Assembly: GCF_001640805.2 (NCBI RefSeq)
Contig: NC_066850.1
Coordinates: 17,915,036-17,979,035, forward strand
Origin: Lates calcarifer
Taxonomy: Eukaryota; Chordata; Actinopteri; Centropomidae
Direction of reading: 5' to 3'
DNA length: 64,000 nt
Made by a program: the position numbers and the translations under genes. Shown in pieces: positions 36,291-47,299 of this stretch. The notes beneath the pieces are model-generated. The model saw only the letters and a program-made list of their open reading frames with translations. It was not told the origin of the DNA and made no database searches. The stretch's first letter is position 1, and each line of letters begins with the position of its first letter.

Positions 36291-36330
36291 AGGGCGGCAC
36301 GGTGGTACAATGGTGAGCACAGACCTCTCT
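36291..36330 (+). repeat. tRNA-derived SINE head fragment
   Basis: GGGCGGCACGGTGGTACAAT followed by GGTGAGCAC is the 5' head of a very common fish SINE ('GGCGGCACGGTGGTGCAGTGG'), with A-box-like sequence. Truncated after about 40 bp. Confidence 0.65.
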
Positions 36331-36630
36331 ACAGTGCCATTAACCATTGAACATTAAACAGTTGTGTAGCTCTCAGTGGCAGGACTTTCGAGTGTTTCTT
36401 AGAGTATGTGGGTGTGAGTATTTCAAGAGCTTTTCAGTACTGGATGTTGTGCACCTTTCAGGCCACAAGAGTACAAGGGCACATTAACACAATATGCCGG
36501 GATCCAGTGGAAACTAAACAATATGCATCATTATCCCAAATATTAAGCAACAGGCCTCACAAGTGTTTGTATTCAAGTTACTGTGATAAACTGTGTGAAT
36601 GCTCTGAATGTATTTTTACAGTATGATATA

Positions 36631-37428
36631 CAAGGTATAACTATTAAATAATGAGACTGTGCTTATGAGGACAAAACCATGTGGTTCACAGTCACACTGA
36701 GTGTTAGATATTAAAGGTTGAGTGTTCAAACACAACTGCTGTAAGTTTCTAACAAGTGACGTCTTTAGTTCACTGCAGCTACTGACTGAAGTGCACATGT
36801 TTTTGCTGAGGCGTCAGAAAATGATTAGATTAAAAGTTCAGCATTAACTTGAATTTTTTGGTGAAACTGAACAAAACAGCAGCTGAATCTTTTTGTACAT
36901 TAACTGAAGTGTGTGGGGAACACTGCATGTCACATGCACGTGTGTTTGATTGGCACAAAAGATTTAGTGAAGGCAGAGAGGATGTCCAAGGCGATGAACG
37001 TTCTGGGTGTTCATGCACATCAACAACTTCTGAAAACATCCAACAAACTGAACAAATCATTGGAAATGATCGATGACTCAGTATAAGAATGAGAGCAGAA
37101 ATGGTCTCCATTGATAAAGAGACAGTTTGGCAAGTTTTGCATGAAAAAGGAAAAGCAGTTTCTGGCCCAAAAACAAATCCCAGTGCTTGATCACCCTCCC
37201 TGTTCACCTGATCCAGCACCATGTGACTTTTTCCTTTTTCCTAAGATCAAACTGTCAACAACTGTCCAAAGAAGACCTACTGCACTGCTTTGATCAGTGG
37301 AAGACCTGAATGCAGCAGTGTGTTGATGCAGAAGTGGAGGATGTTGAAGGAGAAAGACACTGAAAAATGTTGATGTTCAGTAAAATTATATTACAGCATT
37401 AGTCTCATTATTTAATAGCCAAACCTCG
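36631..37428 (+). mobile_element. Mariner-family deletion derivative, copy 2
   Basis: A 798-bp element with the same termini as copy 1 (CTATTAAATAATGAGACT at 36641 and its complement at 37401-37418). TA precedes it (36629-36630); the base pair after it is CA, probably a mutated TA. The N-terminal transposase region (36849-37076) is nearly identical to copy 1 and ends at the same TGA (37074-37076). The catalytic core is missing as in copy 1. It keeps about 30 bp that copy 1 lost (37102-37130) but lacks the segments encoding LNMTKVCAKVV and the LKGTR region. It keeps a tail (GATCAGTGGAAGACC, about 37292) that copy 1 lost. Confidence 0.85.
36849..37293 (+). pseudogene. Mariner transposase relic, copy 2
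   Basis: The N-terminal DNA-binding part (75 codons) shows KRFSEGREDVQGDERSG and stops at TGA. A second frame (37111-37293) carries KQFLAQKQIPVLDHPP and SPDPAPCDFFLFPK, including the position of the third catalytic aspartate. The region for the first two aspartates is absent. Non-functional. Confidence 0.8.
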
Positions 37429-37799
37429 CACACTAAGACTCTTCCAACCCATATTTGTGACAGTAGCAGAAATAAAAATTTATCTGGACGATATAAGTAT
37501 TTAAATGAAAATGCAAAACAGTTATAAACATCAGCTCTAAAAGTTGTGTAACGTCACTAAATTTGCAGCAGTGAGTCTCTCCATAGTCCACAGGCAGCAG
37601 GGTTGGAGTGACTGATATTCACAAGCTGACAAGCTAACAGGCTAAGAAAGCCCTGAGTCGAATTTATGACTCTCGATTTGTATCAAACTCTCAAAAATAC
37701 AAGTGCAAAAAGTACAAACTATTCAGTCATTCATTTTAGGTCATCACTACTGTATCTTAGTTAGACATCAATCAGCTGGAGGTGTGAGATGACCCCAGG

Positions 37800-37837
<38 letters not shown>

Positions 37838-38554
37838 TAAGGCAGAGGAGCTGTCACTTATGGACAGCCTAAATTTCCAGGCCCTGCTCTCAGCAGCAGG
37901 TCAGAGAGCTAATTTTAGTCCAGCATTTGTCAGTGCCATGACACACACACACACACACACACACACACAGCTGATGATGCTGCTGCAACATTTCACTGAG
38001 CCAAACTGAATGAAAATGACTTTACAAATCAAGGAAAAGACAAAAGGGAAAGGACATGGCTGGGGAGAAACTGAGCCATCTGTGAGGAGGAGTGAAGGAG
38101 CTTTGAAAGTCAGAATCTCCCAGGAGAAGAGAGGGAAGGATACAGGAGCATACAGTATAGAGGAGTGTTTCTCTTCTAACTGCTGCAGTCATGCTGGTTC
38201 TGCAGTCATACCAGGTCCTGGAAGATTTCTGGAGGTGTTGTGTTGCACCTGTGCTTCAGCTGGAGAGAGACAGGACCGGTGGAGAGAAAATCATCTGAAT
38301 GACATGAATCTTAAACACAATACTTGGTTATAGGAATGATGTGAACACATCTTTTCAGGTGACACTGAGCTACAGACATACTGGTGTTTATCTTCCTCCA
38401 GCAAGACATTATTTGTTTCTGTAGCTCTATAATTTATCAAGAGGACCAAACTACATAGTAAATACCAGAGGAAACATATTATGCTGTCTGTCACAGTCCT
38501 ATCTGCACTTAGTGGCAACGTGCAAGTAAGACTGTTTTTAAAACAGTGCTTCTG
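37429..38554. other. Unassigned sequence with paired microsatellites
   Basis: Holds (GT)n at 37802-37836 and (AC)n at 37941-37969, which are complementary to one another. No recognised gene. Confidence 0.3.
37802..37969. repeat. Inverted dinucleotide pair (GT)n ... (AC)n
   Basis: About 35 bp of GT repeat, a 104-bp spacer, then 29 bp of AC repeat. On one strand the arms could pair as a long hairpin. Confidence 0.9.
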
Positions 38555-39105
38555 TTATGAACAGCTCACATGAACATGGTAAGGGTCTAAAGGCAGTTAT
38601 GTTAGAAACTTGAGGATTTAGAGTTATAGAAAGGTGCAGCAGGCTTGGGGAGAGTGAGACAGGTAGGTGAGTTTGTTCAGCGGGGCAGATGGCTGAAGGC
38701 AGGTAGGTGGGAGTCATGGGTTGGACTGGGATGGCGGACATGATCTGAACTGGACGTGGTAGCAGCAGGAGAAGCAGGTAGCAGGACCTGAGGCACAGGA
38801 AAGCACAGTGTTAACTCAGAAATGACTTCACTTCTGTAGCTCAACTGCACTGGTAGAACAATCTGGAGAGGTGAGCCGGGGTTATGTACTGGTGAGGCTG
38901 GTGGAGTTGATTGAAGATGAGTTGCAGCTGCGCAGGTGAATTAGCAGGAGAGGGAACAAGAAGACCATGCCACACACACACACACACAGGCAGAGAGAGA
39001 GAGAAACAAACTGTGGACAAACAAAGCACAGAGGAAAAGGGGAAAACAGAGGGCAAACACAGGGAAGTAGAGGGTGGAGGCAGTGTAGCTGTGACAGGTT
39101 CAAAA
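38555..39105. repeat. Probable interspersed repeat, purine-rich
   Basis: A G/A-rich block with GAAGATGAGTTGCAGCTGCG, AATTAGCAGGAGAGGGAACA, ACCATGCCAC and (CA)n (about 38971-38988), ending GCTGTGACAGG. The layout resembles 2297-2870. A pentanucleotide (AAAAT)n follows at 39157-39179. Family unnamed. Confidence 0.35.
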
Positions 39106-39582
39106 CAGCATCTGTGGTGCTCTCAGTTGAAACTGACTTCAAACAAAATAGTGAACAAAAATAAAATAAAATAAAATAAGGGCTCACAATCTGTCAATCA
39201 GCCATTATATGCTGGTTATGTTATGTGCGTATGTGCTCCTGCAGATGATTGACAATATGTGATGATTGCATGTGCCTTCAAAATATGTACATTGTATTTT
39301 AGGCATGTGATGCTCATTTCTCCACCTCCTCCGTTTTGTCACTTTTGTGTGTGCTGCAGAGCTCGGTCCTGGTTCTTGTGTGTCTCTCATCGCTCCGGCA
39401 GATGCTGGTGTTCCTTTGAATGAGAGGCATCACCACAGCTTTCCCCAGCTCCTCCAGGAAAAGTCTCCTCTCTTCTTCTGACTCTGGCCTGGATTCACCT
39501 CCATCCACACTGCAAAAGCTTTGTAGAACGAAACATCTGGGATGTTGTAAAACCCCACTGAGTATGTTCCAGTAACCTGCAA
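39106..39582. other. Unassigned sequence
   Basis: Nothing recognised apart from the AAAAT repeat. Confidence 0.25.
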
Positions 39583-40195
39583 CAATCAATTAGGGGTGGG
39601 TGGATCGATCCAAAAATCGATAGTGTCGATACCAACGCTGGTATTGGTATCAGCTGCAGTGAGTGAAGGCATGATGGCATGGCAGGGAGAGAGAGGAATG
39701 TCGTGGAGATATTTTACAGCTGTAAAAGAAAACATTGCAAGCTGTGATGTGTGTAGGAAGGCTATCTGCTACTGTGGCAACACCAGTTTATACAAACACA
39801 TGAAAAAACACAATAAGGAGAACTCTGAGCTGCAAAAGAAATGAAGAGAGGAGGAGGAAAATCTGTTAGACAGACCCAGACCCCTGGTACAGACACAGAG
39901 CTTACTGACAGAGTCCCTGAAGAGACGCAAATATCCAGGTAGCTCATGTGGTGGTGAAAGTAATATTTTAGTCATTCATGACAGATCTTAAGCATAAAGT
40001 GCAGGTGATCATCATGGTTGTTACTTTACAGACTGGTTACCTTTAGTAATTAACTGACAGTGGAAAGCAAAACTGACAACATCTTCTGAAGTTGAAAGTA
40101 TTGTATTCGGAATGGTATCAGTGATACTGGCCCAGTATTTACTCAGTACTGGATTGACTTGGAATTTTGCAGTATCGCACATCACTACTATCAAT
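39583..40195 (+). mobile_element. Nonautonomous hAT element with 8-bp target duplications
   Basis: The element itself spans 39591-40187 (597 bp). It starts TAGGGGTGGGTGGATCG and ends CAGTATCGCACATCACTA, ends typical of fish hAT elements. It is flanked by CAATCAAT (39583-39590) and CTATCAAT (40188-40195), an 8-bp duplication with one mismatch, the hallmark of hAT insertion. Only the N-terminal BED finger of the transposase survives inside; the catalytic domain is deleted. An inverted, partly different copy lies at 60492-60939. Confidence 0.8.
39596..39844 (+). pseudogene. BED zinc finger remnant of a hAT transposase
   Basis: An 82-codon open frame whose likely native start is the Met at residue 35 (39698). 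The finger shows W37, Y39-F40, then C50-x2-C53 and H68-x3-H72 (MSWRYF, SCDVCRK, YKHMKKH), the BED signature that binds transposon ends. A TGA follows the Lys-rich end, and the DDE catalytic part is gone. It could in principle still encode a small DNA-binding peptide able to compete for element ends, but expression is unknown. Confidence 0.6.
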
Positions 40196-40748
40196 AAAAT
40201 ACTGAATACAAACAAGTTCTGTTTCATGTCTTATACATTACGACGTGTAAATATTACGCCTTAGAATTTTTTTTTTTCAGTTTATCACATCTAAAAATAT
40301 ATTCACAACATATTTCTGATTCAGTGTGAAAACTATTTCAGCATCATGTCTTGGTGTTAATAATGACATTTGAGTCTCCACCATTCCCCTGCCCTGACTA
40401 TTCACCTGAAAACCTCCAGCCAAGTCTCTGCCATTCCCGCTCACTCACCTCTCCTGGCCTCCTCCCTGCCTTCACCATCCCTCCTCATTCCCCTCAGTCT
40501 CCATTAAAACCAAAGAACTTTTTCCCTAACCCCTGACTCTGCTGTCTGCTTTTCAGTCCAAAATGTAAATAGTACTTTCTGTAAAAAGTCAGTTTATAGC
40601 AGTGATTTAGGGTTTGAATTACTATTTCCCTCTGATCACATCCACACTCAGCTCAGTTTAAAAAAGCATCTTTTCCTCTCTGTTTTGGTTCGTTTTCACA
40701 CTGTGCAAGTTATTCTTCACACCCCAAAACATTTTTCAGGTGCTAAAG

Positions 40749-40780
<32 letters not shown>

Positions 40781-40930
40781 AGGTGTGAATGTGGGCGTTG
40801 TCATCCTCACTGACCTGTGTCATCTCACAGGTTCAAGCATCAGTGTGTGCAAACAAAGAGCTGCCGCTCCGCATTTGTTCCCGCTCTGACCCAGATCCAT
40901 CACAGCTCTCTGACCGAGGTCACTGCTTCC
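40196..40930. other. Unassigned sequence with (GT)n
   Basis: Contains a GT microsatellite at 40753-40780. No gene recognised. Confidence 0.3.
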
Positions 40931-41342
40931 TCTGAAGTGAAGAGACAAGAAAACATAAAAAGACAGATCACTTCCATCTGCAGTGGTTCTCTGAGGTATG
41001 CCTCAGCTCAGAAACACATTAGAAATATGAAAAGAAACAGGAAATGTTAGAATACCAACTCTGCACTGGAATCCTATGAGAACTGTTTTTTTTATTTTTA
41101 TACATGCAAAATTGAAGATTTTGAGGGAGAAATTGTTAAAGATTTTTGGAGTGATCACTTAGAGATTAAGTGTGTTTTTCTAAACTAAACTAGTCAGTCC
41201 CGAGCCTGATGTATTTACTTCTGCAGGTATTTGGTCATAAACCAAAGTACTGATAAATATTGATCAAAGATAAAAGTGGTGACCAGATCATCGATATCCA
41301 CAGTCTCCTGCTGATCACAGAGATGCTTCGACTCAGCTGATC
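40931..41342. repeat. Direct duplication, unit 1 (clean left part, noisy right part)
   Basis: 40931-41253 is repeated at 41343-41638. The following 41254-41342 is a reduced, error-like version of 41640-41765 (shared GACCAGA, TCCTG, AGAGATGCTTC and CTGATCT in order). See the finding on assembly. Confidence 0.8.
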
Positions 41343-41765
41343 TCTGAAGTGAGACAAAAACATAAAGACAGATCACTTCATCTGCAGGGTTCTGAGTATG
41401 CTCAGCTCAGAAACACATTAGAAATATGAAAAAACAGAAATGTTAGAATACAACTCTGCACTGAATCTATGAGAACTGTTTTTTTATTTTATACATACAA
41501 AATTGAAGATTTTGAGGAGAAATTGTTAAAAGATTTTTTGGAGTGATCACTTAGAGATTAAGTGTGTTTTCTAAAACTACACCCGAGCCTGATGTATTTA
41601 CTTCTGCAGGTATTTTGGTCATAAACCAAAGTACTGAATAAAATAAAATTTTGACCAGAAGATGAAAAGTTAGGAGGGTGGTGGGAGCCTGTTTCTTATT
41701 CTTGATATTTCCAAAGTTTCCTGGCTTGATATCAGAGATGCTTCTTAGTCTTTCTAACTGATCTA
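41343..41765. repeat. Direct duplication, unit 2 (noisy left part, clean right part)
   Basis: 41343-41638 matches 40931-41253 but is about 27 bases shorter. The differences are mostly single-base losses within doublets and runs (CTTCC to CTTC, GAGG to GAG, GCCTC to GCTC, ACTGGAATCC to ACTGAATC), with a few run expansions (TTAAAG to TTAAAAG) and very few substitutions. Confidence 0.8.
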
Positions 41766-43382
41766 CAGTTCAGCATTACTCTTGAACTTACTGATTCAGT
41801 AAAAGCTCCTGACTATAACTCAGTTAGAGATCGTACCTGCTCACTGAAGTAACATAGAGCAACAACAGGTGTTCAGGTGTTCATTCTCCCTGTTCAAAGT
41901 CAGGTGAACCATCACAGTGATTCTGAGGCTGATATTTCAAGGTTAAATAGTTGCAGAATATTGCTTTTAAGTCCAAATAGTCACTTCAAGTCACTTTACT
42001 TTTAAGGCATATTTAAAAACAACACAAGTTGACTTGATTGCAAATACAGAGAAAAGTCATTTAGATTAGTTCTAAGAAGCTATTTTGATATTATATGGGT
42101 CCAGTTTCTCAGATGTAAGGATTCTCTACCATTCTCTGTTTTACATCAGTGTATCTTTGGGTTTCAGACAGTTGATTAGACAAAACAAGGGATTTAGGAA
42201 ATTTTAACAGGCACTTTTCACAATTTTAGACTGGGATGAAAGCCATCAGCAGTTCAATTGTTTGAACTGAAAAATCATCACAACTTTTTTTTAATCAAAT
42301 GCAACATATTGAAAGACTGCTAGCAATAATTCCCCCACACTGCTACAATGACATATTGCAGGTAATGTGTGTGTAGTACACAGTGTGTAATCACCAGTAT
42401 CAGTGAAAGTGATTACAACTGAGAACACTACACCTTTGCCAGTTTTAGTAGCCATCCTAGAAAGATAACACCACGCACAATTCACTATGAACACAACCTT
42501 GCATTGAAACAACAGACAGGTAGTTGCTCCTGACTTGGCACAGGGATTATCTGTGGGAACAGATAATCTGTGGGAACTGGTGTTTAGGTGACTGATCAGA
42601 CATGAGGTCAACCTTCATGGACCATTGCTCACAAAGCTGCATATTAAACTTTGCCAAAGAACATGAAAAGAAGCCTGATGAATGTTGGCAGAGTTGGGTT
42701 GGGCACCTGCGCTCTATGTGCTGATGAAGATCATGTGATATGACTAAATGCTAACTGACCTTGAGGTGAGATTGTTCTAAATATCATATTGAATCATACG
42801 CTGTATCTAATGTAAAGTCTATTTTCCATTTGACATATTTAACACCTAATGATTCCTGAAATGATCAAAGAAAAGGGTAACAAGAACCAGCAAGTCAAAT
42901 GCCTGCAACACAAACAATCAAGCAAATATTATACCAGGGGGTTGATTAGAGGGCGAAAACAATCATGGCAACATAACTTATGTTATAATATATGTAACTG
43001 TTTGTCTTTTCCTCAAAATATGCACATATTCTCTCTCTCTAACACACACACACACACACACTCATCACTATTCAACAGTTTTAAAGGGGAAATTAAAGAG
43101 CTTCCAACTGTGAAGTTTAATAGTAATTATTGTAGAGCAGAAAGAGACTGTTACCTCTCACTCAAGTCAGAAAAACACTTCGTAGTTACTGTGTGGTACA
43201 ACCCCTTCACTGAAACTGATGGTAGTCTAGTGTGTGTTATTAAGAATCAAGAATTAAGTTTATTTCTATCTAAGACCTTTCTCACCACTGATAGCTGACT
43301 GTAGTTGCCTGTAACTTTTAGCGATCAATGGGCATCTGCTGGCTGAGTGTCACATACCACATCACTGCAACATCCATGCATC
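41766..43382. other. Unassigned sequence
   Basis: No recognised gene. (CT)n/(AC)n occurs at 43030-43061. A 149-codon plus-strand open frame (42849-43298) runs through that repeat and lacks any family signature; it is not called. Confidence 0.3.
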
Positions 43383-43470
43383 CATGGTTCCATTCCTTGC
43401 TGGGGAACCTTTGTTTCAGGTTGTACCCCCCTCTCTCTCTCTGCCCCTAATTGTTCCATGACAGTGGCAG
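43383..43470 (+). repeat. tRNA-derived SINE-like repeat, partial copy
   Basis: GGTTCCATTCCTTGCTGGGG, AACCTTTGTTTCAGG and a CT-rich run match, with divergence, the minus-strand sequence of the SINE at 6905-7058. Confidence 0.4.
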
Positions 43471-44427
43471 AAGTAATGACCTTCAGACAATGGAAATATT
43501 CATTTAACTACCAACCAACTGCAGCAACGACTTCTGCCCAAGTCTGCAGAGAGCAGGACTAATATCCAGAACTTAGTCACAACTCTGACCGGTACATGAA
43601 TGAATCAGGTCAAGCTGAGCTTTTGTCTGCGATCATACGGCCATTTAATGAAGGCAGGAGTTAGCAGTGCAGACATAGTAAGAATCAGCCGGGCAAGATT
43701 TGTTACGTGGGAGTTTTACATTTTTCTATTATTATTATTATTATTGTTATAGAGGAGTTTTTCAATACATTGCAGGTGGCCAATGGTATCCATTCTTATG
43801 AAAATCATTCTGTACAGACTTCAAACATGCTGAAGACTGGTAATCCATCAGAGTTAACACGACAACATTAAAGCTACAAAACCTAAACTAGCATTAGACT
43901 CTGCTCCTCCCGTCCTTCCCTCCCTCTCCCTGCTCCACTGCACTTCGCCCAGCCTTCACCTACATCCACATAGTGCTCACTATCTCCGCTAATGCAGGAA
44001 GCTTCCTAGCCTGTGAGTCAGCCATCGAGCCGCTAATATTACCTTGAAGCCTCAGAGCCAGAGGAGTAATAGACCAGAATCACATTCATATATAAACTGA
44101 CAGCCATAAGCTCCTACCCCTGACTGGCTGGGGTGAATGAAGAGGGGGATATCTCTGCACTGCTGCCAGGCTGCTCTATGAGTCTGGGTCAAAAAGCCTT
44201 TGACTATTTTCACTTCTTTACATTGTCATATGTTGGAGCATATTCAACTAAAAGAATCAGGTAAAAGTTAACTTACTTAGCTTTATCAAAATATATTTAT
44301 TTCAAAGTAAGTCATCAATAATACTGTCTTTGAAGTCATATAGAACACTCTGATATCCATAATCTGAATCACGTTAAAATTATGTTTTCTTGTTTAAATT
44401 ACATGACTATCATGCATCTATCATATA
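43471..44427. other. Unassigned sequence
   Basis: Contains a short ATT repeat (about 43728-43745). Nothing coding. Confidence 0.3.
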
Positions 44428-44706
44428 CACCGATCAGCCACAACATTAAAACCACTTGCATAATATTATCTTTGTCGTGTTCCTTGAGCCATTCCTGAGG
44501 CCCTGCCATCAGGGAGTGCGTTTACCAATGGTGGGGGTGAGGGGATGCTTGGTCTACAGCAATGTTAAATTGGGTGGCATGTATCAAAGTAACATCCACA
44601 TGAATGTCAGGCCCTAAAGTTTCCCAGCAGAACTTTGTATTGTAAAGAGATGATTGATGTTATTCACTTCACCTGTCAGTGATTTTAATGTTGTGGCTGA
44701 TCAGTG
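44428..44706 (-). mobile_element. Tc1-derived miniature element, copy B
   Basis: 279 bp with termini CACCGATCAGCCACAACATT and its complement (TTGTGGCTGATCAGTG), flanked by TA at 44426-44427 and 44707-44708. The internal part keeps GTTTCCCAGCAGAACTTTG, shared with copy C. No coding capacity. Confidence 0.85.
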
Positions 44707-45665
44707 TATTTATTGTTATCTAATCTCCATGTCACAGTGTTTTATATTATTATTGCTCTATTAGCTGCCAACTGTGCAACTTCACAGTGTTTAAAACTGT
44801 CATTAGTATGTTTGGGATTGTGGGTACTATAGGTTACTAAGAATCTGAAAACAAATTGTGACTTCTTTAAATGGATACAAATCACAAACAACTATGGACA
44901 GTGCTCTGCATGTAGCACCATTCTATTGGCTAATATAAAGTACATTAGTATACAAGCTGTAACTCAAGCTGTGTTAGAAGCACCCTGTGACTTCTAAAGG
45001 CATATTCCACAAATTCCCCAAACTAATCCAGACGCCCACGGCTGCCTTACGACACATAACACTATACACAGACACACACTTCTAGGGGCTGATGAAATGG
45101 TAGTGTGTCACAGTGGCAAGTTTCTGTGTTTTCTTCTACATTTCTCTCCCGACTGTGACACAACCATTCACTCTTGCAGCGCTGTGAATTCATCCAGAAC
45201 TGCTCTGGCTGCATTGTTAATCAAAGCCTTAAAAGTGTTGGACAGAATGAAAAGTATACTGTTAATCATATTATTCTTTTAGCTTTTTCTTTTTTGATAT
45301 TTCTTGTGTGCATGTGAAACTTGTGGCCTGATGGTGGTGCCCAAGAAAAGGTAAAGAAAAGGTGAGTAATTAGAAACAGTAGGATTCATCCAGCCATTAA
45401 ATTTCATTTGTGTAACGTTTCTTGAGAGCTTGTGGCTATTGCTACAAGGAAACTCGTGTAGAGTGTAAAATGGAAGAGATTTGTCATTTTGGTGAGTGTG
45501 ATTGTGCTCAGTAAGTTTTATGGTAATCTGCCCATGACATTTGGATATATTTTGTACAGTAAATATACAAATATGTGTTGTGAATATATTGTGTGAACTT
45601 ATTCCTGCAACTGAGCCCTTCTAACATTGTCCTGTTAGCGTGTAGAGCATCATTATTATATTATG
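44707..45665. other. Unassigned sequence
   Basis: An open stretch after a good acceptor-like CATTCACTCTTGCAG (ending 45179) is open in two frames but lacks a donor, so no exon is called. Confidence 0.25.
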
Positions 45666-46163
45666 CACCGATCAGCTACAACATTAAAACCACTTGCATA
45701 ATATAGCATAGGTCCCCATTGTTCTGCTAAAACAGCTCTGACCCATCAGGGCATGGAAACAGGACCTCTGAGGGTGTCCTGTGGTGTCTGGCACTGAGGT
45801 ATTGGCAACGGATCCTTTTGGTCCTGTGGGTTGCAGGGTGGGGCCTCCAACACCTTGTTCTGGTGCATCCCACAGATGTTCAATCAGATTTGGATCTGGG
45901 GGATTTGGAGGCCAGGTCAACACCTTGGGCTCTTTGTCGTGTACCTTCAGACATTTCTGAGCAGTTTCTGTGGTGTGGTTGGAGCACCGTCCTGCTGGGG
46001 GAAGCCCCTGCTGTCAGGTAGTGCATTTCCCATGGGGAGGTGTGCTTGGTCTACAGCAATGTTAAATTAGGTTTCATAGTAACATCCAGATGAATGTCAG
46101 GCCTGAAGGTTTCCCAGCAGAACTTTGTTATTCACTTCACCTGTCAGTGGTTTTAATGTTGTG
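45666..46163 (-). mobile_element. Tc1-derived miniature element, copy C
   Basis: 498 bp, the longest of the three. The left terminus CACCGATCAGCTACAACATT is intact; the right terminus stops at TTTTAATGTTGTG, losing the last bases. On the minus strand, 45684-45923 encodes MLTWPPNPPDPNLIEHLWD, the end of the Tc1 transposase catalytic domain, where E15 corresponds to the catalytic glutamate of the DD34E triad. The rest of the gene is deleted. This copy identifies the parent family of copies A and B. Confidence 0.8.
45684..45923 (-). pseudogene. Tc1-like transposase C-terminal remnant
   Basis: About 80 codons. The WPPNPPDPNLIEHLWD block corresponds to 'WP..SPDLNPIEHLWD' of Tc1 transposases. The N-terminal DNA-binding region and both catalytic aspartates are missing. 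Non-functional. Confidence 0.7.
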
Positions 46164-47299
46164 TATATATTATAGGTGTCATGTCAGGTGCTAAACACAA
46201 AAGAGTAGCCTATTACTTCTCTATTTATCAAAAGCAAAATAAATCGAGTTGAAATGGATCAAAGTGTTAGCCATCATTAGGACCAGTCCTCTGGGGATCA
46301 TGAATGTACACTGATCAGCACATGATCCTGACTGGCTACGCTTATTAGAAATACCAAACACAGTAATGTCACAGTAATGAAGCCAAATGAGTTGAAAGAT
46401 ATCTTGTTCTCAAAGTGCCAGAAGGACAGACAGACAAAACCACAGACTGAGCAACAGTGCCATCCCCAGGGCATACATTCTGCATTTCTTACTTCTGACT
46501 AGTCCAACATATGGACAGCTGGCAGATTGATGACATAGATATTACCCTGGTGTAAGCAGAGGCTGTTGCTCCCTGCAGCCAGTGTGATAAAATAATGTTA
46601 AGTGCTACGAGCTATCTAATGCAGTATGTAATTAAGCAGAGGAAGCCATGAACATTAAACCATCTCCATCTCTGCAGGGCAGGACCGGGATAAAAGCTGG
46701 GTAAGATATTCAGAACACGTCAAACGATTTCACACCCTCCCTCTAATTTATAACATCTCCCTTGTGTGGCGAGCCTGCACCATCAACACACAAATCCATA
46801 TTTCACACAACTCTTTCTGACACCACTGCTGAAAATCTATACATCTGATCCCCGTTGAAGCTTCTGCGTTATACGATCCAGTCCTATAGGATAAAGAGTA
46901 CTTCAGAAAACAGACAGAATCTGCAGTGCTGTTTTTCACTTTCCCCTTTTCAGTGGCTCACCATGCATATATTTATGTGGTCCAACAACTAGTGTGTGAA
47001 AGAGTTTGTAAATGACTATTTTCATTTTGATTGCAAGTGATTTTTGGCAGCAGAGGCCTCCGACCTAACCTTTTGTGTTGTATCACAGTCTGTTTCATGT
47101 CTGCTTTGAATGCATTTATGTACTCTGACACACCCAGCAGGAGATTCTGCTGCATGTAGCATCCGGCTTCCTCCTCACTTTCTTAAGAGCTCCTTCGGGG
47201 GGGGGGGGGGGGGGGTGCAGCTCAAAATGTGTGAGGTAAGCATGATGAAATTATGTTTGTGTTTAAAACAACTAACAACTAAAATGTGTAACAGTTAAA
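46164..47299. other. Mostly unique sequence, possibly conserved noncoding DNA
   Basis: 46510-46960 is of mixed composition without simple repeats. A run of 19 G is at 47197-47215. No gene. Confidence 0.25.
47197..47215. repeat. Poly(G) tract, 19 bp
   Basis: Nineteen consecutive G on the plus strand. Confidence 0.9.

Noticed and set aside
42849..43298. 149-codon plus-strand open frame
   Set aside because: Runs through CT/AC simple repeats, with no splice or start context and no recognised domain.
45180..45290. Exon after a good acceptor (peptide RCEFIQNCSGC...), PSI-domain-like at first glance
   Set aside because: Two frames are open, there is no donor, and the cysteine pattern does not continue as a PSI domain would.
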